DNA from: Edwardsiella hoshinae NBRC 105699 = ATCC 33379
GTDB taxonomy: Bacteria; Pseudomonadota; Gammaproteobacteria; Enterobacterales; Enterobacteriaceae
Assembly: GCF_000474215.1 (NCBI RefSeq)
Contig: NZ_BAUC01000019.1
Location: forward strand, 43,475 to 107,474
Length of the DNA: 64,000 nucleotides
Reading direction: 5' to 3'
The notes under the pieces were generated by a model. The model was not told where the DNA came from and made no database searches. It was given only the letters and a program-made list of their open reading frames with translations. The first letter of the stretch is position 1, and each line of letters opens with the position of its first letter. The position numbers were made by a program, and so were the translations under genes. Of this stretch, positions 16,646-25,100 are shown piece after piece.

Positions 16646-17590
16646 ATGCCAACTGTAGTGTCGCTTTTTTCTGGGTGTGGTGGTTCTGATGCTGGGGTCT
16701 TAAGAGCGGGGTTTGATGTGCTCATGGCAAATGACATTCTACCCTACGCCCGTGATGTCTACTTGGCTAATCATCCAGAAACTGATTACGTTTTAGGGGA
16801 TGTTTCTGCTATCGAATCGTTCCCTTCCGCTGAGCTGCTGGTCGGGTGCTATCCCTGCCAAGGCTTTAGTCAAGGTGGGGTTCGCAAAGCTGATAGAAAA
16901 ATCAACACACTATACTTAGAATTTGCTAGGGCTCTTAGAATCGTTAAACCAAAGGCATTCATCGTAGAGAATGTTTCAGGTATGGTGCGAAGGAATTTTG
17001 AGCATTTACTGAAAGATCAGTTTAAGGTTTTCGAAGAGGCCGGCTACAGAGTTAAGTCTCAGATTTTAAATGCCTCTCATTATGGAGTGGCGCAGGACCG
17101 TAAGCGTATTTTTATTGTCGGTATACGTAGCAACTTTGATTTTGATTACGAGTTCCCATTAGCAACTCATGGTGATAATTTAAAACCATATACCACAATT
17201 CGCGATGCTATTGGGCATTTGCCTGAATGGCCTGTGGGGGAGTTTTATGATTCAGATTTCCATTGGTATTACTTATCTAGAAATCGTAGGCAAGATTGGG
17301 AACAGATTTCTAAAACGATTGTCGCGAATCCTCGCCATATGCCGTTGCATCCAATAAGTCCAACGTTGGTAAAACTCGGTCCAGACAAATGGAAATTTAC
17401 ATCTGATGCGCCAGCTCGTCGTTTTAGCTTCCGTGAAGCTGCACATCTTCAAGGATTTGGCGATTTAATTTTTCCCGAAACAGAGCGGGCCTCGATGAAT
17501 ATGAAGTATACTGTAGTGGGTAATGCAGTACCGCCTCCACTTTTTGAGGCGGTGGCTAAAGCATTACCGCAAGAATTATGGTTTAATTAA
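16646..17590 (+). CDS. DNA (cytosine-5-)methyltransferase
   Basis: The 314-residue protein has all key C5-methyltransferase motifs in order: I (LFSGCGG, residues 7-13), IV with catalytic Cys71 (YPCQGFSQGG), VI (ENV, 108-110), VIII (QDRKR, 150-154), target-recognition region about 160-255, IX (FREAAHLQGF) and X (GNAVPP, 292-297). It should be active; the target sequence cannot be read from the protein. It has its own promoter and faces the nuclease-like gene, the two stops overlapping by 4 bases. Base composition is AT-richer than the phage core. It could protect against a partner nuclease or mask phage DNA from host restriction. Confidence 0.93.
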   Translation: MPTVVSLFSGCGGSDAGVLRAGFDVLMANDILPYARDVYLANHPETDYVLGDVSAIESFPSAELLVGCYPCQGFSQGGVRKADRKINTLYLEFARALRIVKPKAFIVENVSGMVRRNFEHLLKDQFKVFEEAGYRVKSQILNASHYGVAQDRKRIFIVGIRSNFDFDYEFPLATHGDNLKPYTTIRDAIGHLPEWPVGEFYDSDFHWYYLSRNRRQDWEQISKTIVANPRHMPLHPISPTLVKLGPDKWKFTSDAPARRFSFREAAHLQGFGDLIFPETERASMNMKYTVVGNAVPPPLFEAVAKALPQELWFN

Positions 17591-18579
17591 GGTTCCGGTA
17601 CTACGCTTTGAAGTTCCGATTCAAATGCAGCAAACCACGGAAACTCTGTCAGTAATTCCCAGTGGTTTGCTTTGTCGAGTAAAAATAAAGTTCGTAACCT
17701 ATCCAGTAAAATAACTCCAGATGTGGGACGAGAAGTAACCCATTGACCGTTGGAGTCTCTATAAAAAACAGGAGTAAACATTACAGAAGGATAAGAAAAT
17801 GTTGTATGGAAATAAGGGGTTAGATTTATTGAGTGTGCCTCAAGGGTTTTTTTGGGCCAACCTTCTTCTTGGGCTCCACATTGACCTAAAATGCCAAAGT
17901 TACAGTTAAGATTATCATTGAACTTAACAGTCGCAATAATGTCAAATCCTGCATCGCCAGTACTACTAACCCGATCGCATTCCTCTTCATCAATTCGTTT
18001 AACACCTAAATCACTACCCATAACACGTAAAGCTTGACGTAAATCTGTACCGTAATAAGAACGGCGATCCTCTGAGTTTGCATCAAATATTTTGACTTCA
18101 CCATGTGTGGGTAAAAGGGATTGTGTTGCATATTTACATAAAATAGCAAACCCTTTAGCCCAGCGTTGCGCTGCACCACGAATACGAATGAAAGAGCGTA
18201 GGCGTGAACAGCATAGTGTAAATATGTATACTCTATGTTTATTTGTCTGTACGTTTTGCATGCGAATTTCATCTCCTTCGACAATGAAAGGATACATATC
18301 GTTCATGCTTGCGAATCTATAGCTTAGTTGAATCCAGACATTTTCAATTTGAGCTTCAGTTCTGTCACCTAAAACGGCATCTGAATCGATTCTATTTACT
18401 TCACGCCTTTCATGATCTAATTCATCTACACTAGTGTTTGATACATTCAGCAAACTTGCTAAGTCTGTCTGATGGAATGCATTTCTGCCGGTATAGTTGA
18501 TGATGCATAGCAACTCTACTAAGTCAGCCAGAAGATGAGGCGTATTTGGATGCATGTCTCCTACATCAAAAGTCGTCAT
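17587..18579 (-). CDS. Putative restriction-nuclease-like protein
   Basis: This 330-residue protein is of no family I can name. The segment STGDAGFDIIATVKF followed by NFGILGQCG (residues 206-235) resembles the G-D-x-G-x-D ... Q-C-K core of PD-(D/E)XK restriction-like nucleases, with Asp213 and Gln233. The usual Lys is replaced by Gly, but Lys243/Lys244 follow in a W-x-K-K context and could substitute. An N-terminal segment (DLASLLNVSNTSVDEL) may be a winged helix. It overlaps the upstream ParB-like gene by 14 bases (one operon) and converges on the methyltransferase. Nuclease activity is inferred. Confidence 0.5.
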   Translation of the reverse strand: MTTFDVGDMHPNTPHLLADLVELLCIINYTGRNAFHQTDLASLLNVSNTSVDELDHERREVNRIDSDAVLGDRTEAQIENVWIQLSYRFASMNDMYPFIVEGDEIRMQNVQTNKHRVYIFTLCCSRLRSFIRIRGAAQRWAKGFAILCKYATQSLLPTHGEVKIFDANSEDRRSYYGTDLRQALRVMGSDLGVKRIDEEECDRVSSTGDAGFDIIATVKFNDNLNCNFGILGQCGAQEEGWPKKTLEAHSINLTPYFHTTFSYPSVMFTPVFYRDSNGQWVTSRPTSGVILLDRLRTLFLLDKANHWELLTEFPWFAAFESELQSVVPEP

Positions 18580-19669
18580 CGTCCTTTTCCTTCTCCGCTA
18601 ACTCTTTACCAATCATTTTAATATTTTTGTTAATGCGTTTGGCTACCTCGTATGCGCTGCTATTGAATTCAACATTCGCAACCATACCAGCAGCTTCAAT
18701 CATTAATGTTTCAATCTGATAAAGAATTTCTAAAAAGTCTTCGCTTATATCGGATGTAAGTTGATATGCAACGTTTAGTGGTGCGCCATCTCTGAACTGC
18801 TGTAAAGCCCTTGGGTTGCTAACAATGGCAGCAAGATGTCTTAGATTACGTGACTCACCAACTTTGGTGTTACCATCTTTGTCCCTAAGGTAAAGCCATT
18901 GTGTCAACTCTTTAATTGATTCATTTTTAAGTGATGAAGGGTTAATAATTGGATCTGAAGGAATTACTTCTCCATCTTTAGTAATGTCAACGCCTACGAA
19001 ATGACCAATTCGTTCATCGGCTAATGCTGTTGATAATATGGAGAACTTTATGCTTTGCTCATTTAAATCATCTATTTCGTAAAAATCTTCTGATTCTATT
19101 TTTCTGTAAACAGCAAGAGCATCTAAGTTTCTCTTAATGTGATCTCTTCTACTTCCGATTATTTTTGCGACTTCGTAATAGCGATCCGAAGGTGATTTCG
19201 TTGAGTCAGTGCCATCGAAAATTTGCTCGATATACCTTGCTTTCGCAAGAGGATCCCATTGCTTGATTCCTGTAATATGGCGGAAGCCCAAATATGGTAA
19301 TACATCTTCTCGCCGTGGTTTAACAATAACGGGTAATTCGTCAAATATACTGGTGTTTTCTTTATGTATATTAATAACCCTTAAGCTTGGCTTTTCACAT
19401 AGGTATGGATTAAGTATAAGTTTTACAGAAGTGAGTCGTCTGTTTCCTTCGACAACCTTATATTTTCCATTGCCATCCGGAATTGCGATGAGCGGTTCAC
19501 CACTAAAAAATCCATTTTGAGATATTGCACTCATTAAATCTTCTAGAGAAGTAGATGTTGCAATATAGTTAATCATGGCTTCTTGCGTGCGTGCTACACC
19601 ATTAGGAAGGCGCGGGTTTGCATCGTCTAGTTCCAACTGCTCTATTGGAATCATTTTTACATCTGACAT
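18566..19669 (-). CDS. ParB-domain protein, first gene of candidate defence operon
   Basis: The 367-residue protein has an N-terminal ParB/Sulfiredoxin-type domain: IPIEQLELDDANPRLP (about residues 7-22), then GKYKVVEGNRRLTSVKLI (about 68-85), the equivalent of the ParB CTP-binding G(E/N)RR box. The C-terminal part is helical and ends in an acidic-basic tail. It is not a plasmid partition gene; no parA is near. It leads a two-gene operon with the nuclease-like gene; AGGAG lies 6 bases before the ATG. An inverted repeat upstream may be its operator. ParB-like domains occur as DNA-sensing or nuclease parts of defence and modification systems. Strongly AT-rich. Confidence 0.7.
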   Translation of the reverse strand: MSDVKMIPIEQLELDDANPRLPNGVARTQEAMINYIATSTSLEDLMSAISQNGFFSGEPLIAIPDGNGKYKVVEGNRRLTSVKLILNPYLCEKPSLRVINIHKENTSIFDELPVIVKPRREDVLPYLGFRHITGIKQWDPLAKARYIEQIFDGTDSTKSPSDRYYEVAKIIGSRRDHIKRNLDALAVYRKIESEDFYEIDDLNEQSIKFSILSTALADERIGHFVGVDITKDGEVIPSDPIINPSSLKNESIKELTQWLYLRDKDGNTKVGESRNLRHLAAIVSNPRALQQFRDGAPLNVAYQLTSDISEDFLEILYQIETLMIEAAGMVANVEFNSSAYEVAKRINKNIKMIGKELAEKEKDDDDF

Positions 19670-19698
19670 TTTTTGCTCCTACCTTTTACAGGGAGTAA

Positions 19699-19732
19699 TT
19701 CTCTTAAACCCAAGATTCTCGCATTAAGAGAA
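19699..19732. promoter_or_regulatory. Inverted repeat upstream of the ParB-like gene
   Basis: TTCTCTTAA (19699-19707) and TTAAGAGAA (19724-19732) form a perfect 9-bp inverted repeat with a 16-base spacer, starting 30 bases upstream of the ATG. On the minus strand a TATATT lies just upstream. It is a candidate operator for autoregulation of the operon. Confidence 0.5.
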
Positions 19733-19934
19733 AAATATACAAGTTTCGGCACACATACTCCACAGCCAGTTCTCACGAAGTTTGATTGTCATCTCAAAAA
19801 GAAAGCTTCTTGCATGCATTTGTGTGCATGAATTTGAACGCGTTTTTTAAGATGAAAAACTGATGGACTGCCAGATATGATGTGCTTTGCGTAGAATGTT
19901 GCACCTGCATTAAAACCGACCCATAAAGCGGGCA
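19733..19934. other. Gene-free stretch before cos
   Basis: No frame with a plausible ribosome site is seen on either strand. The first part is AT-rich like the cassette, and composition switches to GC-rich towards cos. The region may hold cos-flanking terminase binding sequence. Confidence 0.5.
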
Positions 19935-19953
19935 GGCGAGGCGGGGATAGCAT
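19935..19953 (+). other. cos site (P2-type cohesive end)
   Basis: GGCGAGGCGGGGATAGCAT matches the 19-base P2 cohesive end as I recall it (GGCGAGGCGGGGAAAGCAC) at 17 of 19 positions. It lies upstream of Q at the P2 genome-end position. It marks where terminase (P and M products) cuts concatemers or circles for packaging. Confidence 0.85.
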
Positions 19954-20093
19954 TGCGCGCAACGCGGTAAAATATGCCGCGCAGGAGTGCGCCAGCGCGG
20001 CGCTGTGCGCTTGGTTGATTTTGTTGGTGTCGTTGGGTGTTATAGGTGTCGCGCTGCGTGTGGCGCGTCTGAGGGGATTCTGTGTGGTGATGT

Positions 20094-20115
20094 AAAAAAG
20101 CCGCCCGCAGGCGGC
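20094..20115 (-). terminator. Terminator of the P-Q operon
   Basis: On the minus strand GCCGCC-TGCG-GGCGGC is followed by TTTTTT, starting 7 bases after the Q stop. It ends the leftward terminase-portal transcript before cos. Confidence 0.88.
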
Positions 20116-20122
20116 ATCGGTA

Positions 20123-21157
20123 TTACTCCTCGCTATCGTCTAGGCTGTACTTCTTGAACCGGATCACCTCCTCACCCAGCCACTGGTTAATCTCGGCGAT
20201 CCGCGCCTGTAGCGGGGTTAGCTCGTTGCGGACAAACACCCGGGCAACTTTCTCGACATCCCCAACGGAGCCGACGTTTTCGGGTTTTCCGCCCATCAGT
20301 TGGTAGGGGATACGGTGGGCGTCGAGCAGATCGGCGGCGCTAACTTTCTTGATGTTAAAGAAATCATCCTTGGTGGCCACCTCACTGAGCGGGATGATTT
20401 TTATCCCGTCGCTTTTTCCGTTCGGGGCATAAAAAAACAGGTTCTTAAAGTTGCCAATGCCACGCGAGCTGCGCATTGCATCGCGCAGCGCTTCCACATC
20501 AGTAGCATTTTGCGCCGGATCGGTAACGTACATGATGTACCCGGCATGTGCCCCGTTTTGATAATACTTCCGGCGGAACAGCGTGGCCGACTCATTCAGC
20601 CAGGCGGAGTTAAGCGCGGACAAGTATTCCGGCATGCCGTAAAGCTCTTGGTTGATATCCGGCTCCATCAGGTGGAAAACCGCACCGGGGTCAAAGCGGT
20701 GCGGATGAGTGAACGACTGCACGTACCAGTAAACATCCTCTTCAACCCCGCGCCGGGTGTATTTGGCCGGCGACGTCTCTAGGCGTAGCGCTTTACCGGT
20801 GACGCTTTGGCGCAGTTCAAAAAAGGCGTTGCCAAACACCAGATAATCCAGAACGAAGCGCGAGAAATCCTGCTGCGATAGCATCGGATGCGGGATGTAG
20901 GTACTGGTCAGAATATTGCGCTTTACGTAAATCGGCGAGCTGTGATGTACCGCTGCGCGCAGGCTTTTGGCAAGCCCTGAGAAGCTGACCGGCGGTTCAT
21001 ACCATTTGCCGTTGCTGATGCACTCCACGTAGTCGAGGATGTCGCGCTTATCGAGCACGGCGGTAGGTTCACCGAAGGTAAACGCCATTGCGCCGTTGCC
21101 CGCCGCGGCGGATTCAGCAACCATTTTTTTAGTCGGACGATTTTTGCGTTTTTTCAT
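20123..21157 (-). CDS. Q: Portal protein gpQ
   Basis: The 344-residue protein equals P2 Q in length and belongs to the P2/PBSX portal family (FTFGEPTAVLDKRDILDYVE near the N-terminus, LMEPDINQELYGMPEYLSAL and RRKYYQNGAHAGYI in the core). Twelve copies form the vertex through which DNA enters the head and the tail attaches. The start overlaps the P stop (TGATG); both are leftward from the divergent late promoter region. Confidence 0.95.
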   Translation of the reverse strand: MKKRKNRPTKKMVAESAAAGNGAMAFTFGEPTAVLDKRDILDYVECISNGKWYEPPVSFSGLAKSLRAAVHHSSPIYVKRNILTSTYIPHPMLSQQDFSRFVLDYLVFGNAFFELRQSVTGKALRLETSPAKYTRRGVEEDVYWYVQSFTHPHRFDPGAVFHLMEPDINQELYGMPEYLSALNSAWLNESATLFRRKYYQNGAHAGYIMYVTDPAQNATDVEALRDAMRSSRGIGNFKNLFFYAPNGKSDGIKIIPLSEVATKDDFFNIKKVSAADLLDAHRIPYQLMGGKPENVGSVGDVEKVARVFVRNELTPLQARIAEINQWLGEEVIRFKKYSLDDSEE

Positions 21158-22923
21158 CAGTTGATATCCAAAATTGACGATGAGGGGCGGCCGTTGCCAG
21201 CGGTCAGGGGTTCGTTTAGCAGCGCGTGCATGGTCGCCCAGGCCAGATCGGCGTGGCTGGCTTCATCACTGCGGCTGGCGTCATAGGTGGTGCTGCGACC
21301 GCTGGCGGTCATGGTTTTGCGGATGGCCATAAACGAAGCGGTCACATCGGTGTAGCTGACGTCATATTCCAGACGTCCGTTAGCGATGGTGTCCTTGGCT
21401 TTCAGCACCATGGCGGTTTTTACCTCCGGGTTGTAGCGCAGCTCGCGCGCCGCCGGGTAGAACTCGCGCACCAACTGGAAAACCCCCTGCCCGATCCCCG
21501 TGGCATCGATGCCGATGTAATCGACGCGGTATTTTTCCGTCAGCGCCCGGATGGCCTCGGCCTGGGTAGAAAAATCCATGCCTTTCCACTGGTGGCGCTC
21601 CAGCATGCGGAATTTACCGCCCGGCACCGCAGGCGGCGCCAGTACCACGCAGCCCGCACTGTCGCCCGTATGTGAGGGGTCGTACCCAATCCAGACCGGG
21701 CGATCAAAGGGATGGTCGGCATAGGGGTTCACGTCCGTCCATGCCTCCAGGGCGTCGACCATACAGCGCTGTAACTCCTCGAACGGGAACACGCTGGCCT
21801 TGTCGTCGACGAACTCGCACATGAACAGGTTTTTAAAGTCGTCGGCGCTGTTTTCACGCTTGAGCTGATCGAGGTCGAACAAGGTGCAGCCACCGGCCAA
21901 GGCGTCCTCGATGGTGACGATTTGCCGCCACTGCCCATCTGCGCACAGCAGGCCACCGGCCAGGGCGCTGTGGCTGATGTCGATTTCAATACGATCGGCA
22001 GCGCTGGCGCGTCCCTTGTTGAACAGGTCGCCAGACCAGAACGGGTACGCCCCGTGTGCCAACGTGGAGGGCGTCGAAAAGTAGGTCGATCGCAGGTGCT
22101 TCTGTGAGGCCATGCCGGAGGCAACCTTGCGTAGCTTCTGGAAGTTGGGGATCCAGAAAATTTCATCGACATACAGGTCGCCGTTATGGCTCTGCGCCGT
22201 GTTGGAGTTGGTGCCAAGGAAAATCAGCTTTGCCCCGTTGTTGCCGATGACAATCGGGTCACCGGTCAGGTCGACATCGACCAACCGGGCGAACTGAATG
22301 ATGTATTCACGGAATACATACGCCTGCGTTTTACTGGCCGACAAAAAAATCTGGTTATGGCCGGTTTTTAGGGCGCGCAGTAACGCCTCACGGGAGAAGT
22401 AGAACGTCGCACCGATCTGGCGCGATTTGAGAATATCGCGGATACGGTGAGCCAGCCCGGCGCGATACCACTGCAACTGGTATTCGAAAGACTGGTCGAA
22501 AAATACTTCCTCCAGTTTTTCGATCGCCTCGTCGCTGAAAAAGTTCTTTTTCGGCTTCTTGCGCTCCCCCTTGTTGCGATTGGCCACGTTGGGATTGAGG
22601 TCGGACTCGTTGCCGGTCTGGCTGTAGCGGTTCACCCGCGCCAGGCGTTCGATCTGGCGCCCGAGCAGGTCAATTTCCTTGTAGTCCGCCCCCTCTTTTT
22701 TGTCCTTGAGAACCAGTTGCACCAAGCGTGCCTCGATGCTGTTTTCGATACGGGTGATCGGCGCCGTGTCCTCCCAGGCGTCGCGCTGCTTCCAGCTCTG
22801 CACGGTCGGGCGTTTCTGTTGCAGCATTTCGGCGATCTGCGCGATAGAAAACCCCTGCCAATACAGCAGCGCCGCCTGTCGGCGCGGATCGCGCAATAGT
22901 GATGTGTCTGTGGTGATGGTCAT
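21157..22923 (-). CDS. P: Terminase large subunit gpP
   Basis: The 588-residue protein is the P2 P homologue: N-terminal HTH region (FSIAQIAEMLQQKRPTVQSWK), ATPase with a Walker A-like SRQIGATF and Walker B-like LYVDEIFW, and a C-terminal RNase H-like nuclease domain with acidic residues in WIGYDPSHTGDSAG and GIDATGIGQG. With gpM it cuts cos and pumps DNA into proheads. It is first in the leftward P-Q operon. Confidence 0.95.
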   Translation of the reverse strand: MTITTDTSLLRDPRRQAALLYWQGFSIAQIAEMLQQKRPTVQSWKQRDAWEDTAPITRIENSIEARLVQLVLKDKKEGADYKEIDLLGRQIERLARVNRYSQTGNESDLNPNVANRNKGERKKPKKNFFSDEAIEKLEEVFFDQSFEYQLQWYRAGLAHRIRDILKSRQIGATFYFSREALLRALKTGHNQIFLSASKTQAYVFREYIIQFARLVDVDLTGDPIVIGNNGAKLIFLGTNSNTAQSHNGDLYVDEIFWIPNFQKLRKVASGMASQKHLRSTYFSTPSTLAHGAYPFWSGDLFNKGRASAADRIEIDISHSALAGGLLCADGQWRQIVTIEDALAGGCTLFDLDQLKRENSADDFKNLFMCEFVDDKASVFPFEELQRCMVDALEAWTDVNPYADHPFDRPVWIGYDPSHTGDSAGCVVLAPPAVPGGKFRMLERHQWKGMDFSTQAEAIRALTEKYRVDYIGIDATGIGQGVFQLVREFYPAARELRYNPEVKTAMVLKAKDTIANGRLEYDVSYTDVTASFMAIRKTMTASGRSTTYDASRSDEASHADLAWATMHALLNEPLTAGNGRPSSSILDIN

Positions 22924-22991
22924 GTCATCCCTCGCTCATTCTACGAGGGAAAGGCTACGGAAGCGCCGCTGCATCTGCCTTAAGTGCCTGT

Positions 22992-23009
22992 TGTGCCAGC
23001 GCTAACCCA
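22992..23009. promoter_or_regulatory. Ogr-type activator site between P and O
   Basis: TGT-GCCAGCGCTAAC-CCA. The same TGT-N12-CCA layout, with extra shared bases (GTTGTgCC, CACCCAtC), occurs before V (28893) and FI (33046). A single site centred at 23000 would lie about 55 bp from starts suited to both P (leader about 22 nt) and O (leader about 30 nt), the P2 late-promoter geometry. Confidence 0.7.
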
Positions 23010-23085
23010 TCCGTCACCGCTGGCGGCGGCGGGGGTGAGTCGGGAAACTAACCCCCGACATTCAACTACCAACGCAGGACTGACG

Positions 23086-23928
23086 ATGGCAAAAAAAATT
23101 TCTAAGTGGTTCCGCATCGGTGTCGAGGGTGACACCTGCGATGGCCGCGTTATCGATGCCAATGACATCCAACAGATGGCCGAGACCTTTGATCCGCGTG
23201 TCTATGGCTGCCGCATCAATCTGGAGCACATCCGCGGCCTGCTGCCGACCGGTGACTTTAAGCGCCTGGGGGATGTGGTGGAGCTCAAGGCCGAGAAAAT
23301 CGACGATGACAGCGCGCTGAATGGCAAGTGGGCGCTCTACGGCAAGATTGCCCCGACCGATACGCTGGTCGAGTGGGTGCGTGATGGGCAGAAGGTCTAC
23401 ACCTCCATGGAGATCCGCCCCAATTTTGCCAACTCCGGCAAAGCCTACCTGGTCGGCCTGGCGGTGACGGATGACCCGGCCAGCCTCGGTACGGAATACC
23501 TGGAATTTTGCGCCAATGCCACCGCCAACCCGCTGGCCAATCGCAAGGAGGAGCCGGGCGACCTGTTCTCCGTGGCTTCCCTCGCCGAGCTGGAGTTTAT
23601 CGAGCAGAGCCATGTCCTCGATTCCTTGGCTGACAAGGTGCGCGGCCTGTTCTCGCGTAAAGCCCGGCATGATGACGATCGCTTTGCCGATGTACATGAA
23701 GCCGTCACCACCATTGCCGAACAGGTGCAAAGCAACAGCGATAGCACCGAGCAACGTTTTCAGGCGTTGGAGGAAGTTGCCGAAACCCTGCGCGGTGAGT
23801 TGGCCGAGGAACGCCAACAGGTTACTGCGCTGCGCGCCGCCCTGGACAACACCGAAAACCCAACCCAGTCACGTCGCCAACCGGCCACCGGTGGCAATGG
23901 TGAAGACACCCTGTTAACCAACTGCTGA
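23086..23928 (+). CDS. O: Capsid scaffold/maturation protease gpO
   Basis: This 280-residue protein matches P2 O (284). The serine-protease triad described for P2 O is present at the same numbers: Asp19 (DTCDG), His48 (INLEHIRG) and Ser107 (VYTSMEIRP). The C-terminal third is a helical, coiled-coil scaffold region (about 215-265). It guides capsid assembly, then cleaves itself, N and the connector. The frame is open to 22984, but the ATG at 23086 gives the family start MAKKISKWFRIGVEG and reproduces the triad numbering. Confidence 0.95.
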   Translation: MAKKISKWFRIGVEGDTCDGRVIDANDIQQMAETFDPRVYGCRINLEHIRGLLPTGDFKRLGDVVELKAEKIDDDSALNGKWALYGKIAPTDTLVEWVRDGQKVYTSMEIRPNFANSGKAYLVGLAVTDDPASLGTEYLEFCANATANPLANRKEEPGDLFSVASLAELEFIEQSHVLDSLADKVRGLFSRKARHDDDRFADVHEAVTTIAEQVQSNSDSTEQRFQALEEVAETLRGELAEERQQVTALRAALDNTENPTQSRRQPATGGNGEDTLLTNC

Positions 23929-23993
23929 TCGGGGCTATGCCGCCGCCCGCCTAGTCGTGGGTTGTATTGGGGTAAAACAACAAGAGAGACACT

Positions 23994-25097
23994 ATGCGCA
24001 AGAATACCCGTTTCAAGTTTAATCAGTACCTGACCCGTGTCGCCGAGCTGAATGGCGTGGCCGTCGACGATTTGAAAAATAAATTCGCCGTTGAGCCCTC
24101 CGTCACGCAGACGCTGATCACCTCGGTGCAGGACACCTCCGAGTTTCTGACCCGCATCAACATGGTGCCGGTCGATGAGCAGGAGGGGGAAAAAATCGGC
24201 TTGGGCGTGACCGGCTCTATCGCCAGTACCGCCGATACGGACGGTGGCACAGGTCGTGAGACCGCGGACTTTATGGCGCTGGCCTCCCGTAAATACCGTT
24301 GTGAGCAGGTCAACTTCGATTTCCATATCCGTTATAACACCCTCGACCTGTGGGCCCGTTATCAGGATTTCCAGCTGCGTTTGCGTGACGCCATCGCCAA
24401 GCGCATGGGGTTGGATTACATCATGGCCGGGTTTAACGGAACGTCGCGCGCCGCCACCTCCAACCGCAAGACCAACCCACTGCTGCAGGATGTGGCTGTC
24501 GGCTGGTTGCAGAAGATGCGCAATGAGGCGCCGAAACGTGTCCTGGACAAAATCACCAACACCTCGGGGGAGGTGGTCTCAGCCGTGGTGCGCATCGGTG
24601 CCAATGGCGACTATGAGAACCTCGATGCCGCCGTCATGAATGCCACCGATACCCTGCTGGATCCGTGGCATAGCGAAGACCCGGAGCTAGTCGTGATTTG
24701 CGGTCGCAAGCTACTGGCCGACAAGTATTTCCCGCTGGTGAATAAGAAGCAGGATAACAGCGAGGCGATGGCGGCAGACGTTATCGTCAGCCAGAAGCGC
24801 ATCGGTAACCTGCCAGCGGTCCGTGTCCCCTATTTCCCGGACAACGCGCTGATGGTCACCCGACTGGATAACCTCTCCATCTACGTGATGGACAGCAGCC
24901 ACCGCCGCCACATCGAAGAGAACGCCAAGTTCGATCGGGTCGAAAACTACGAGTCACTGAAAATCGACTATGTGGTCGAGGATTACGGCTGTGCCGCGAT
25001 GATCGAAAACATCCAGTTTGGCACCTTCCCCGCCAAGCCTGCGGCGGCATCACTGAGTGCGGAACAAGGCGCACCCGTTGAGAACGCAGGGGGCTAA
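23994..25097 (+). CDS. N: Major capsid protein gpN
   Basis: The 367-residue protein is the P2 N homologue (357 residues), starting MRKNTRFKFNQYLTRVAELNGV with conserved FMALASRKYRCEQVNFD and PYFPDNALMVTRLDNLSIY. It forms the icosahedral HK97-fold shell and is N-terminally processed by gpO after assembly. It lies in the O-N-M-L late operon. GAGAGA precedes the ATG. Confidence 0.96.
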   Translation: MRKNTRFKFNQYLTRVAELNGVAVDDLKNKFAVEPSVTQTLITSVQDTSEFLTRINMVPVDEQEGEKIGLGVTGSIASTADTDGGTGRETADFMALASRKYRCEQVNFDFHIRYNTLDLWARYQDFQLRLRDAIAKRMGLDYIMAGFNGTSRAATSNRKTNPLLQDVAVGWLQKMRNEAPKRVLDKITNTSGEVVSAVVRIGANGDYENLDAAVMNATDTLLDPWHSEDPELVVICGRKLLADKYFPLVNKKQDNSEAMAADVIVSQKRIGNLPAVRVPYFPDNALMVTRLDNLSIYVMDSSHRRHIEENAKFDRVENYESLKIDYVVEDYGCAAMIENIQFGTFPAKPAAASLSAEQGAPVENAGG

Positions 25098-25100
25098 GCC

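Noticed and set aside
18566..19669. Plasmid or chromosome partition ParB
   Set aside because: No parA, no parS-like cluster, and located in phage cargo.
23062..23817. 251-codon open frame antisense to gene O
   Set aside because: Shadow of O, whose triad and length are convincing.
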